Below, one piece after another: positions 1 through 9,367 of a DNA stretch of 13,651 nucleotides. Position 1 is the stretch's first letter, and each line of letters opens with the position of its first letter. A program made the translations under genes and the position numbers. The DNA comes from Arthrobacter sp. (GTDB lineage Bacteria; Actinomycetota; Actinomycetes; Actinomycetales; Micrococcaceae): NCBI GenBank assembly GCA_018260285.1, contig JAGLBH010000029.1, positions 1-13,651 of the forward strand, read 5' to 3'. The notes under the pieces were generated by a model that ran no database searches, was not told the DNA's origin, and saw only the letters and a list, made by a program, of their open reading frames with translations.

Positions 1-3000
1 TGTTCCGGCGCCGAACTCGAGCACGGACTGGGCGAGCTCTGCGACGACCGAGTAGAGGTCGTCGCGGAGCGCCGAGCGGGCCAGCGTCTGCCAGCGGTCG
101 CTCCGGGGCAGATCCGTGATCCGGGTGAGCATCGAGTCGATGTCGAAGCGCTCGTAGACCACGAAGTACATCTCAGCCACGCGGCGTGCGGGGAAGGATG
201 TCGCCGAGGCGATCCGGGCGATGTCCAGCAGCGCGAACGACTCGAACTGCGTGGACCAGACGCGAGCCAGGTCCTCGGGCACGCCGCACGCACGGGCGCG
301 GTCGTACCACTGGGTGATGCGCTCGCGGTCCTCGCCGACCACGACCTCGCTGAGCGAGGCCCGGAGAGGCTGGACGACGGGCTTGTAGGCCTCGATCTCC
401 TCCTGGATGCCAGCAGCGCGCATCTGGTGGTTGAGAAGCCACCGGACCGCGCGGTCCAGGAGGCGGCGCAGGTCGCCGGAGAGCGACGTCCACATCTCGG
501 TGTCGAAGTGAGCCGGGAGCGCGGCGAACTCCGCCATGTACCGCGGGACGTCGTAGATCGCCGAGGCGACGACGAAGGCCCGAGCCACCAGCTGCAGGCT
601 CAGCGTCGTCTCCTCGAGAACGCGGAAGGCGAAGGTCACGCCGCCCACGTTGACGATGTCGTTGGCCACCTGCGTCGCGATGATCTGCTTGCGCAGCGGG
701 TGCTCCTGCAGCTCGGCGCTGAAGCGGTCCCGGATCTGCTTCGGGAAGTAGTCATGCAGCACGCGCGCGAAGTACGGATCGTCCGCGAAGTCTCCGGCGG
801 CGAGCACGCGCGCCAGGGACATCTTGGAGTAGGCCGCCAGGACTGCGATCTCCGGGCCCGTGAGCCCTTCGCCCGAGGCCAGGCGCGCCTTGAACTCTGC
901 CTGGCTCGGCAGGCCCTCCAGAGCGCGGTCCAGGTCTGCGTGCTCCTCGAGCCACTGCATGTGGCGCTCGAAGCTCGGCCCCCAGGCGAGAGGACGCTGC
1001 CGATCCTGCTGAAGCAGCAGGTTCTGGGCCACGTTCGTCTTGAGAACCAGGTGGCCGACCTCATCCGTCATCGAGTGAAGGAACTCGGCGCGCTCGGAGG
1101 CGTCCAGGCGGCCGTGGGCCACGAGCTCGTCCACGAGGATCTTGATGTTGACCTCGTGGTCAGAGCAGTCGACACCGGCAGAGTTGTCGATGGCGTCTGT
1201 GTTGACCAGGACGCCGTTGAGGGCTGCCTCGATGCGGCCGGCCTGCGTCAGGCCCAGGTTGCCGCCCTCTCCGATGATCCGGGCGCGGACCTCCGAGCCG
1301 TTGATGCGCAGGGCGTCGTTGGCGCGGTCTCCCACGGACTCGTGGCTCTCGGTCGAGGCCTTGATGTACGTGCCGATGCCGCCGTTGTAGATGAGGTCCA
1401 CGGGCGCCTGGAGGATGCCCTTGAGGAGAGCGAGCGGGGCGATCTTCTGGGCTCCGCCGTCGATCCCGAGGACGGCCGCGGCCTCTTCCGTGAGGTCGAT
1501 GGACTTCGCCGAGCGCGGGTAGACTCCCCCGCCTGCGCTGATGAGCTCGGCGGAGTAGTCCGCCCAGCTCGAGCGCGGCAGCTCGAAGAGACGCTTGCGC
1601 TCCTCGAAGGAGGCCTCCGGGCTCGGGTTCGGGTCGATGAAGATGTGGCGGTGGTCGAAGGCCGCGACGAGCTTCGTGTGGCGGCTGAGGAGCATGCCGT
1701 TGCCGAAGACGTCACCGGACATGTCGCCGATGCCGACGACCGTGAAGTCCTCGGACTGGCAGTCCACGCCCAGCTCGGAGAAGTGGCGCTTGACCGACTC
1801 CCACGCGCCGCGGGCGGTGATGCCCATGGCCTTGTGGTCGTAGCCCACGGAGCCTCCGGAGGCGAAGGCGTCGCCGAGCCAGAAGTCGTACTCCGCGGAG
1901 ATCGAGTTGGCGATGTCGGAGAACGACGCCGTCCCCTTGTCGGCGGCGACCACGAGGTAGGGGTCGTCCCCGTCGTGGCGCACGATGCCCTTCGGAGGCA
2001 GGACCTCTCCGGCCTGGTCCCCGCGTCCGCGGTTGTCCGTCAGGTCGAGCAGGCCGCGGATGAACGTCTTGTAGGCCTCCTGGCCCTCAGCCATCCAGGC
2101 GCCGCGGTCGACGGCGGGATCCGGAAGCTGCTTGGCGAAGAAGCCGCCCTTGGCGCCGTCGGGCACGATGACCGCGTTCTTGACGGCCTGCGCCTTGACG
2201 AGGCCGAGGATCTCCGTGCGGAAGTCCTCCTTGCGGTCCGACCAGCGGAGGCCGCCGCGGGCGATGTCGCCGAAGCGCAGGTGCACGCCCTCGACCCGGG
2301 GCGAGTAGACCCAGATCTCGTGGAGCGGGCGCGGGGCCGGTGCGAACTCGAGATCCCGCGTGCGCAGCTTGAAGCTCAGGCGCGGCAGGCTCAGGTAGAA
2401 GTTCGTGCGGTCCGTCGCGTCGATGAGCGCGCCGAACATGCGCAGCAGGCGGTCGGCGTCAAGGGTGCTGACGGCGTCCAGCGCCTCCTCGAAGGAGCTG
2501 ACAGCGGCCTGGACCAGACGGTCCCGGTGCGCCTCGTCCGTCTCGGGGCTGAAACGCGCGGTGAACCGGTCTGCAAGGGCCTTGGTCAGTGCCGGGTAGT
2601 CGCTGAGCGTCTGGGACATGAAGGAGTACGAGTGGCTCACGCCGCACTGGCGGAGGTACTTCGCATAGGCGCGGAAGACCGAGACGGCCCGCCACGAGAG
2701 GCCCTGCGCCAGGACGAGGCGGTCGAACGCGTCAGACTCGGCCAGGCCGTCGAACTGGGCGGCCAGGGCGGCTTCCAGGCGATCCTCTGCTCCCTCCTCC
2801 GCGAAACCGGCCGGAGGAACAACGCGCAGGTCGTAGATGTGGAGGCTGCGTCCGCTGGCGGTCTGGATGTCGAACGGACGCTCCTCCTCCACGACGAGGC
2901 CGAACTGGTGGAGCAGCGGCAGGATCTCGGAGAGGGTCATGGCCCGGTTGACGTAGAGCTTCAGGCGGTAGGCGCCGTCTCCGATGGCCTCGAAGCGCAG

Positions 3001-4632
3001 CTTGGACGCCGTGCCCTCCTGCGGGAGCGAGGTGAGGATCGAGGAGTCCGCGATCGCGTCCTCCACCTGGTAGGCCACGCGGTAGGCTGCGGGGAATGCC
3101 TCGGCCCACTCGGCCTTCTCGCTCGCGATGTCCGAGCTGTCGGCCACCTCGGAGTAGCCCTCCGCCCACGAGCGGCCCGCGATGACGAGCTTCTTCTCGA
3201 GCTCAGCGGCATCCACGGCGCGCGGCGACTCAGCCGTCAGGCGCATCCGGAAGAACACGCGCGTGAGGAGGGACTCGGACATGTGGACGGTGTACGTGAC
3301 GTCCTCGGTCTTGAACGTCTCCTGGAGCACGCGCTGCAGGCGCAGACGCACGCTCGTGGAGAAGCGGTCGCGCGGAAGGAAGACGAGCGCGGAGGCGAAG
3401 CGCCCGGAGGCGTCCTGCCGGAGGAACAGACGGGTGCGACGCCGCTCTTCCAGCTGGAGGATGCCCGTGATCGTCTCGATGAGCTCCTCGGGGCGGACCT
3501 GGAACAGCTCATCCGTGGGGTACGACTGGAGGATCGCCTGGAGGTTGGCGCCCGAGTGGGAGTTCGGGGCATAGCCGAAGTGCTTCTGGAGGAGAGCCGC
3601 CTTGCCGCGGATCACGGGGATGCTCTCGATGGGGGCCGTGTAGACGCGCTCTGCGAAGAGGCCGATGAAGCGCTTCTCCCGCATGGCCACGCCGTCGGCG
3701 GTGTACGTCTTGAGGCTGACATAGTCCAGGTAGGACGGGCGGTGCACGGTGGAGCGCCGGTTGGCCTTGGTGATGGTGAGGACTTCGTCGCTCGTGGCCA
3801 GCGCATAGGCCTGATCGGACAGGGCGCGCTCGCGCACCGCGTCGTCGTCCCGGCGCATGATGCCCGCGCCGGTTCCGGGGACGTTGGCCAGGGTGTGGCC
3901 GCCGCCGAGCGGGAGGTCGTACTCCCGGTAGCCGAGGAAGACGAAGTTGTCGTCGAGCATCCACTCGAAGAGGTCCCGCGCGTCGCGGGCGGAGGCCTGG
4001 CGGGGCCCCTCGACGGAGGCCATCTCCATGGCGTCCTTGACCGTCTCCCGGGCCAGAGCCTTCAGCCGGTCCTGGTCGTCGTGGGCGGTGACGACGTCGG
4101 CCAGCACGCGCCGGACGCCCTCTTCCAGCTGGCGGCCCTCCTCCTCGGTGAGGTCCGAGGTGAGGACCAGCGAGGTCCAGGACTCGACGATGGTTCGGCT
4201 GCCCTCGGTGGCCTTCTGGATGACGGGAAGCGCCGCCGTGTCCCCCGTGGCCATGCCCACGTAGCTCGACGCCCGGTCGAGTGCCTTGAGCCGGCCAGCG
4301 TCGTCGCGGTCCGCGAGGAAGATCGGGTGGGAGATGGTGGCGATTCCGCCGCCCATGCGGCCGGCCTCGGCCACGACAGAGTCGACGAGGAACGGCATGT
4401 CATCCGCCACAACGTACAGAACAGCTGTGGGCTGAGTGACGTCCACGCTGACGATGATCTGCCCCGGAGTCCGGGTCTCGGCGAGCGTGCGGTGTCTCCG
4501 CGCGCGCTCGATCAGGGACTGCTCACCGAGATGATCTCGATCTTCCTGGGAAAGTTGTTCAAAGTAGTGGTGAAGGAACTGGGTCTCAGAATCTTCACGA
4601 CCGATGAGTGACTTGGGACGAGTGCCCTGCAT
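1..4632 (-). CDS. gdh: NAD-specific glutamate dehydrogenase, large (GDH2/L-GDH) type, 3'-partial
   Basis: This enzyme oxidatively deaminates L-glutamate to 2-oxoglutarate and ammonia using NAD+, a cytoplasmic step joining carbon and nitrogen metabolism. The window holds 1544 codons in one uninterrupted frame. The large family is usually about 1600-1650 residues, so the missing C-terminus beyond the left edge is short. Visible catalytic motifs are RGGLRWSDR (residues 792-800), DFRTEILGLVKAQ from about 803, and DGAKGGFF (825-832) with the substrate lysine at about 828. A dinucleotide-binding stretch, VGIGDMSGDVFGNG, lies at 966-979. The roughly 780 residues before these motifs match the long regulatory N-terminal region of the family, which carries ACT-like domains in known members. 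The ATG at 4632 follows a GGAGG box by 7 nt. In mycobacteria the homologue is inhibited by the FHA protein GarA; whether that applies here is inference. No frameshift was seen on scanning the frame. Confidence 0.96.
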   Translation of the reverse strand, partial: MQGTRPKSLIGREDSETQFLHHYFEQLSQEDRDHLGEQSLIERARRHRTLAETRTPGQIIVSVDVTQPTAVLYVVADDMPFLVDSVVAEAGRMGGGIATISHPIFLADRDDAGRLKALDRASSYVGMATGDTAALPVIQKATEGSRTIVESWTSLVLTSDLTEEEGRQLEEGVRRVLADVVTAHDDQDRLKALARETVKDAMEMASVEGPRQASARDARDLFEWMLDDNFVFLGYREYDLPLGGGHTLANVPGTGAGIMRRDDDAVRERALSDQAYALATSDEVLTITKANRRSTVHRPSYLDYVSLKTYTADGVAMREKRFIGLFAERVYTAPIESIPVIRGKAALLQKHFGYAPNSHSGANLQAILQSYPTDELFQVRPEELIETITGILQLEERRRTRLFLRQDASGRFASALVFLPRDRFSTSVRLRLQRVLQETFKTEDVTYTVHMSESLLTRVFFRMRLTAESPRAVDAAELEKKLVIAGRSWAEGYSEVADSSDIASEKAEWAEAFPAAYRVAYQVEDAIADSSILTSLPQEGTASKLRFEAIGDGAYRLKLYVNRAMTLSEILPLLHQFGLVVEEERPFDIQTASGRSLHIYDLRVVPPAGFAEEGAEDRLEAALAAQFDGLAESDAFDRLVLAQGLSWRAVSVFRAYAKYLRQCGVSHSYSFMSQTLSDYPALTKALADRFTARFSPETDEAHRDRLVQAAVSSFEEALDAVSTLDADRLLRMFGALIDATDRTNFYLSLPRLSFKLRTRDLEFAPAPRPLHEIWVYSPRVEGVHLRFGDIARGGLRWSDRKEDFRTEILGLVKAQAVKNAVIVPDGAKGGFFAKQLPDPAVDRGAWMAEGQEAYKTFIRGLLDLTDNRGRGDQAGEVLPPKGIVRHDGDDPYLVVAADKGTASFSDIANSISAEYDFWLGDAFASGGSVGYDHKAMGITARGAWESVKRHFSELGVDCQSEDFTVVGIGDMSGDVFGNGMLLSRHTKLVAAFDHRHIFIDPNPSPEASFEERKRLFELPRSSWADYSAELISAGGGVYPRSAKSIDLTEEAAAVLGIDGGAQKIAPLALLKGILQAPVDLIYNGGIGTYIKASTESHESVGDRANDALRINGSEVRARIIGEGGNLGLTQAGRIEAALNGVLVNTDAIDNSAGVDCSDHEVNIKILVDELVAHGRLDASERAEFLHSMTDEVGHLVLKTNVAQNLLLQQDRQRPLAWGPSFERHMQWLEEHADLDRALEGLPSQAEFKARLASGEGLTGPEIAVLAAYSKMSLARVLAAGDFADDPYFARVLHDYFPKQIRDRFSAELQEHPLRKQIIATQVANDIVNVGGVTFAFRVLEETTLSLQLVARAFVVASAIYDVPRYMAEFAALPAHFDTEMWTSLSGDLRRLLDRAVRWLLNHQMRAAGIQEEIEAYKPVVQPLRASLSEVVVGEDRERITQWYDRARACGVPEDLARVWSTQFESFALLDIARIASATSFPARRVAEMYFVVYERFDIDSMLTRITDLPRSDRWQTLARSALRDDLYSVVAELAQSVLEFGAGT

Positions 4633-4639
4633 CAGTAAG

Positions 4640-4644
4640 CCTCC
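4640..4644 (-). promoter_or_regulatory. Ribosome binding site of gdh
   Basis: On the minus strand this reads GGAGG, a full Shine-Dalgarno core, 7 nt before the ATG at 4632. It decides the start: the frame upstream contains TTA and CTG codons but no better initiation codon with such a box. Confidence 0.8.
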
Positions 4645-4688
4645 GGCTGGATCAACGACAGAAAGGACGCAAGCCTCATTGTTCACGT

Positions 4689-4717
4689 CCCATAGATGAG
4701 CCTACTCGTTTTCTCAG
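4689..4717 (-). promoter_or_regulatory. Weak candidate promoter for gdh
   Basis: On the minus strand, CTGAGA (4717-4712) is separated by 17 nt from TATGGG (4694-4689). The upstream box matches TTGACA at four of six bases and the downstream one is a poor -10. An overlapping alternative -10, TAGGCT (4704-4699), fits the actinobacterial TANNNT form but lacks a recognisable -35 at the right distance. The stretch is more AT-rich than the flanking genes, as expected for a promoter. Only the general location is argued here, not the exact start point. Confidence 0.25.
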
Positions 4718-4793
4718 CACCCCACCTCAAAGACCCCCGGTTCTTCCGACACGCCGACCAGTGGCGTGCACACTCAGGGCAGGGAAGGAGAAT

Positions 4794-4809
4794 TCCATGT
4801 GCACATGGA
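4794..4809. promoter_or_regulatory. Perfect 16-bp palindrome, candidate operator
   Basis: The sequence TCCATGTGCACATGGA is identical to its own reverse complement over all 16 bases. Its centre lies between 4801 and 4802. If transcription starts 7 nt after the TATTAT box at 4831-4836 (position about 4843), the centre is at -41.5, the classical spot for an activator touching RNA polymerase from the -35 region. No recognisable -35 hexamer is present at that spacing, which fits an activator-dependent promoter. The regulator is unknown; the core TGTGCACA lacks the 6-bp spacer of a CRP/GlxR site. A partial copy, GTGCAC, occurs 33 bp upstream at 4766-4771. Confidence 0.45.
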
Positions 4810-4830
4810 GAAATATGACGGCAGAGTGCT

Positions 4831-4836
4831 TATTAT
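4831..4836 (+). promoter_or_regulatory. Candidate -10 box driving the LysM/Rv3235-like operon
   Basis: TATTAT matches the TATAAT consensus at five of six bases and sits in the most AT-rich part of the window. It would give a leader of about 90 nt before the LysM start at 4933. The expected -35 position reads GAGAAA, a poor match, and overlaps the right end of the 16-bp palindrome. This suggests help from a bound protein. The start site is predicted, not measured. Confidence 0.45.
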
Positions 4837-4932
4837 CAAAATGAATGGCATGAGGATGCCCAATCCTGCTACTTTCTCTCACACCCAGCGCTGCGCCAGC
4901 AGGTCAGAAACGCTCCGAGAGAAAGGACGGCG

Positions 4933-5205
4933 ATGTCCCCCTCATCCCTTCGCACGCACCGACAGCGCACAGCCGCGCACCGATCCCGCTCCGGCCTCGG
5001 CGGAGGGCTGATCTGGGTCACCCAATCCGGGGACTCGCTCTGGTCCGTCGCCAGGGACAGCTCAGTCCGTCCGCTCAGCCTCCGCGAGACGGCTCGCCAG
5101 GCCGATGCGATCATGACTCACAACCGCAGGCTTCTCAGAGGACGGGCAGCCGGTCTTCCGGAGGGTCTCCGGCTCGTCATCCCCGCAGCGGGGGTGCAGT
5201 CATGA
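4933..5205 (+). CDS. Small LysM-domain protein without a visible export signal
   Basis: A 90-residue protein. Residues 28-84 form a single LysM-like module: WVTQSGDSLWSVARD at 28-42 matches the conserved GDTLWxIA start. After a longer-than-usual middle section, ADAIMTHNRRLL supplies the conserved asparagine (N64) and LPEGLRLVIP (75-84) the closing strand. LysM modules bind N-acetylglucosamine glycans such as peptidoglycan, normally outside the membrane. The first 27 residues are basic and Ser/Arg-rich, with no hydrophobic segment. The ATG at 4933 is preceded by AAGGA (4923-4927). An in-frame stop at 4816-4818, with no ATG, GTG or TTG between it and 4933, leaves no room for a hidden signal peptide. 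The stop codon overlaps the next gene's start (ATGA at 5202-5205), so the two are probably translationally coupled. Cellular location is therefore uncertain. Confidence 0.85.
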   Translation: MSPSSLRTHRQRTAAHRSRSGLGGGLIWVTQSGDSLWSVARDSSVRPLSLRETARQADAIMTHNRRLLRGRAAGLPEGLRLVIPAAGVQS

Positions 5206-5681
5206 GCGGCTCGGCCGGCGTCAGGCTGTCTCTGTCCCCCGCCCTCCGGCCTCGGATTCAGAGGGCTGGAGGGACTCCGCCCCCGGCTGGACCTGCGACG
5301 CCGACGGGCGGCTCAGGGGACGGGCAGCGCTCCCGGTACACGGACTTTGCGCTCGTCCGCTCCCTCGTGAGCCTCATTCTGGACGTCCTCGCGGACAAAT
5401 GCGAGCTGCGCCGCCTGGAGCCCATGACTCGGCGCGCGCCCCGAGAGAAGATCTCGGCTCGGCTGCAGATGCACCGGGCGGCACGCCTCTCCCCCGCACG
5501 CACCGCGCCCTACTGGATGTCTGAGCCGCTCGTGGGCAGAACACTGATCCAGGAGCGCACCCCGGGCGTCCTCGAGGCAGTGGTTCTCTGCCATGCGCGC
5601 GAAGGCCGCGTCAGGGCCTGCGCCCTCCGCCTCGTTCGCAGCGGAAGGGCGCTGACCCTCACGGAGATCGAGTTCGGCTGA
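5202..5681 (+). CDS. Rv3235-family (DUF6459-like) protein of unknown function
   Basis: A 159-residue protein with no signal peptide or membrane segment. Residues 1-45 are Pro/Gly/Ser-rich and probably disordered. A hydrophobic helix follows (about 47-66), leading to CELRRLEPMTRRAP (67-80). The C-terminal part reads GVLEAVVLCHAREGRVRACALRLVRSGRALTLTEIEFG, resembling the E-rich strand, GRVRAxALRL core and closing strand seen in the actinobacterial Rv3235 family. Members of this family commonly lie near secA, which supports the assignment; it is made from pattern memory and not a profile search. It starts inside the stop codon of the LysM gene and ends 2 bp before the convergent secA stop. No enzymatic motif is visible and the function is unknown. 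Confidence 0.75.
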   Translation: MSGSAGVRLSLSPALRPRIQRAGGTPPPAGPATPTGGSGDGQRSRYTDFALVRSLVSLILDVLADKCELRRLEPMTRRAPREKISARLQMHRAARLSPARTAPYWMSEPLVGRTLIQERTPGVLEAVVLCHAREGRVRACALRLVRSGRALTLTEIEFG

Positions 5682-5683
5682 CC

Positions 5684-8389
<2,706 letters not shown>

Positions 8390-8398
8390 GATTCGTTA

Positions 8399-8403
8399 CT
8401 CCC
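8399..8403 (-). promoter_or_regulatory. Ribosome binding site of secA
   Basis: The minus strand reads GGGAG (within AGGGAG), 9 nt before the GTG at 8389. This fixes the non-ATG start of secA: the next in-frame ATG (SecA residue 37) would delete conserved N-terminal sequence. Confidence 0.65.
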
Positions 8404-8491
8404 TGCACAAGGTGATGTTTTCGACGCCGCCGAGGTCCGGGGACAGCGATGCCGCGCCCGGAAACTGGACAGCTTGACCAGTCTACAGAAG

Positions 8492-8532
8492 GCGGCTGGC
8501 GAGCCTGTGTGCGCCACAGTCTCGCCAGCCGC
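8492..8532 (-). terminator. Strong GC-rich hairpin between hpf and secA, possible terminator or attenuator
   Basis: A perfect 12-bp inverted repeat (8492-8503 against 8521-8532) continues, after one mismatched pair (8504 and 8520), as a further 5-bp stem (8505-8509 against 8515-8519) closed by a 5-nt loop. It begins 18 nt after the hpf stop codon. Downstream on the minus-strand transcript there is only a short mixed pyrimidine stretch and no real U-run. It is therefore not a textbook Rho-independent terminator but could act as a tailless one, an attenuator, or a stabilising 3' end for the upstream message. About 100 nt remain before secA, enough for a separate secA promoter. Confidence 0.55.
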
Positions 8533-8550
8533 GATGGCATCCGCTCGGGG

Positions 8551-9228
8551 TCAGCCTGCCCGGTACTCCCGGGTCTCCTCTGAGCCCTCCCCGTCGAGGA
8601 GGGAGAGCACGCCGTAGGACGTTCCCTGGCGGCGGTAGACGACGGCGTTGTGGCCGGTGCTCTCGTCCCGGAACACGTAGAAGTCGTGGCCCACCAGCTC
8701 CATGGCGTCCACCGCGTCGTCCGCGCTCATCGGCACGGCCTGGAAGGTCTTGCGGCGAATGAGCACCGGGGTGGACTCGACGCCCTGCTCGGCGCTCGGC
8801 GCCGCGCTCTGATCGCTGCCGGATTCACCGGCTGGCTGAATCTGGTCTGCCAGGGGGCGGTCGGTCGCCGCCGGAGGCAGAACAGCCGTGACGTCGTGGA
8901 CGGCGGGCGGGGTGTGGCGTCCGTGGTGGACCTTGCGGCGGTCGTGCGCCCTCCGCAGGCGCTCGAGGAGCTTCCCGTAGGCGATGTCGAAGGCCGCGAT
9001 CTTGTCCGCGGCGTGGGCCTCGGAGCGGATGACCGGCCCTCTGCCCGTCACCGTGAGCTCGACGGTCATCGTCCCGTCCGCCTTCTTGGAGTGGCCCTGC
9101 TGGGTGACCTTGATGTCCAGCCGCTGCGGCTTGTCCGCGAGCTTCTCGACCTTCTCCACCCGCTCGTCCGCGTACTCGCGGAAGCGGTCCGAGACCGTGA
9201 CGTTGCGTCCTGTGATCTTGACGTCCAT
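8551..9228 (-). CDS. hpf: Ribosome hibernation promoting factor, long form
   Basis: Long-form HPF binds the 30S decoding region and dimerises ribosomes into inactive 100S particles in resting cells. The 225-residue product starts MDVKITGRNVTVSDRFREYADERVEKVEKL, the beta-alpha-beta fold of the S30AE/YfiA domain (about 1-105), with a run of basic residues near RLRRAHDRRKVHHGRH. A Pro/Ala/Ser-rich linker (about 110-155) leads to the C-terminal dimerisation domain (about 157-221), RKTFQAVPMSADDAVDAMELVGHDFYVFRDE and on to NAVVYRRQGTSYGVLSL. The ATG at 9228 is chosen because GGAGG lies 5 nt upstream and the conserved MDVKITG begins there. An upstream in-frame ATG at 9342 would add 38 residues with no homology. 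It follows comF after a 132-bp spacer, so it may have its own promoter. Confidence 0.95.
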   Translation of the reverse strand: MDVKITGRNVTVSDRFREYADERVEKVEKLADKPQRLDIKVTQQGHSKKADGTMTVELTVTGRGPVIRSEAHAADKIAAFDIAYGKLLERLRRAHDRRKVHHGRHTPPAVHDVTAVLPPAATDRPLADQIQPAGESGSDQSAAPSAEQGVESTPVLIRRKTFQAVPMSADDAVDAMELVGHDFYVFRDESTGHNAVVYRRQGTSYGVLSLLDGEGSEETREYRAG

Positions 9229-9233
9229 GATGT

Positions 9234-9238
9234 CCTCC
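9234..9238 (-). promoter_or_regulatory. Ribosome binding site of hpf
   Basis: The minus strand reads GGAGG followed by ACATC and the ATG at 9228. It selects this start over the upstream in-frame ATG at 9342. Confidence 0.75.
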
Positions 9239-9338
9239 AGATGCTGAGGTGTCACAGCAGCCCGGCATGCGCCCGGCTGTCGATGGGCCCTCGCGAAGAA
9301 GTGCCCATACTCCACCGTAGACCTGTGCAGCTGGAATT

Positions 9339-9367
9339 TCACCTGCTGTTTCCCCTGGGGTCACCTG
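9339..9367. repeat. Direct heptamer repeat upstream of hpf
   Basis: TCACCTG occurs on the plus strand at 9339-9345 and again at 9361-9367, where it includes the comF stop codon. The copies are 22 bp apart, about two helical turns, so a protein could contact both from one face of the DNA. They lie 111-139 bp upstream of the hpf start, in or near its likely promoter. Repeats this short also occur by chance. Confidence 0.2.

Larger units (their letters stand above)
4633..4932. other. Divergent intergenic control region between gdh and the LysM gene
   Basis: This 300-bp stretch separates the divergent gdh and LysM genes and must hold both promoters. Bases 4791-4850 are only about 38% G+C (counted 23 of 60), far below the surrounding genes. 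Within it are a weak gdh promoter candidate, a 6-bp inverted repeat (CACGCC at 4750-4755 and GGCGTG at 4763-4768, 7-nt loop), a perfect 16-bp palindrome at 4794-4809 and a TATTAT box at 4831. A 15-codon open frame with a good ribosome binding site (4797-4844) is also present but is not supported as a gene. No tRNA or riboswitch-like fold was recognised. Confidence 0.7.

Noticed and set aside
427..4611. A 1394-codon open frame on the plus strand opposite gdh
   Set aside because: It lies in exact codon register with the gdh frame, where its stop codons would require TTA, CTA or TCA codons in gdh, all rare at this G+C. Its product is a low-complexity R/A/V/D/E/L-rich sequence with no recognisable domain, whereas the minus frame encodes an unmistakable glutamate dehydrogenase.
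4806..5011. A 68-codon frame beginning MEKYDGRVLIIKMNG
   Set aside because: The start looks protein-like, but the frame overlaps the better supported LysM gene in another frame and its remainder is a Pro/Arg/Ser-rich shadow sequence.
8551..9342. A 263-residue version of HPF starting at 9342
   Set aside because: The first 38 residues are translated intergenic spacer with no homology. The ATG at 9228 has a GGAGG box and begins at the conserved HPF N-terminus.
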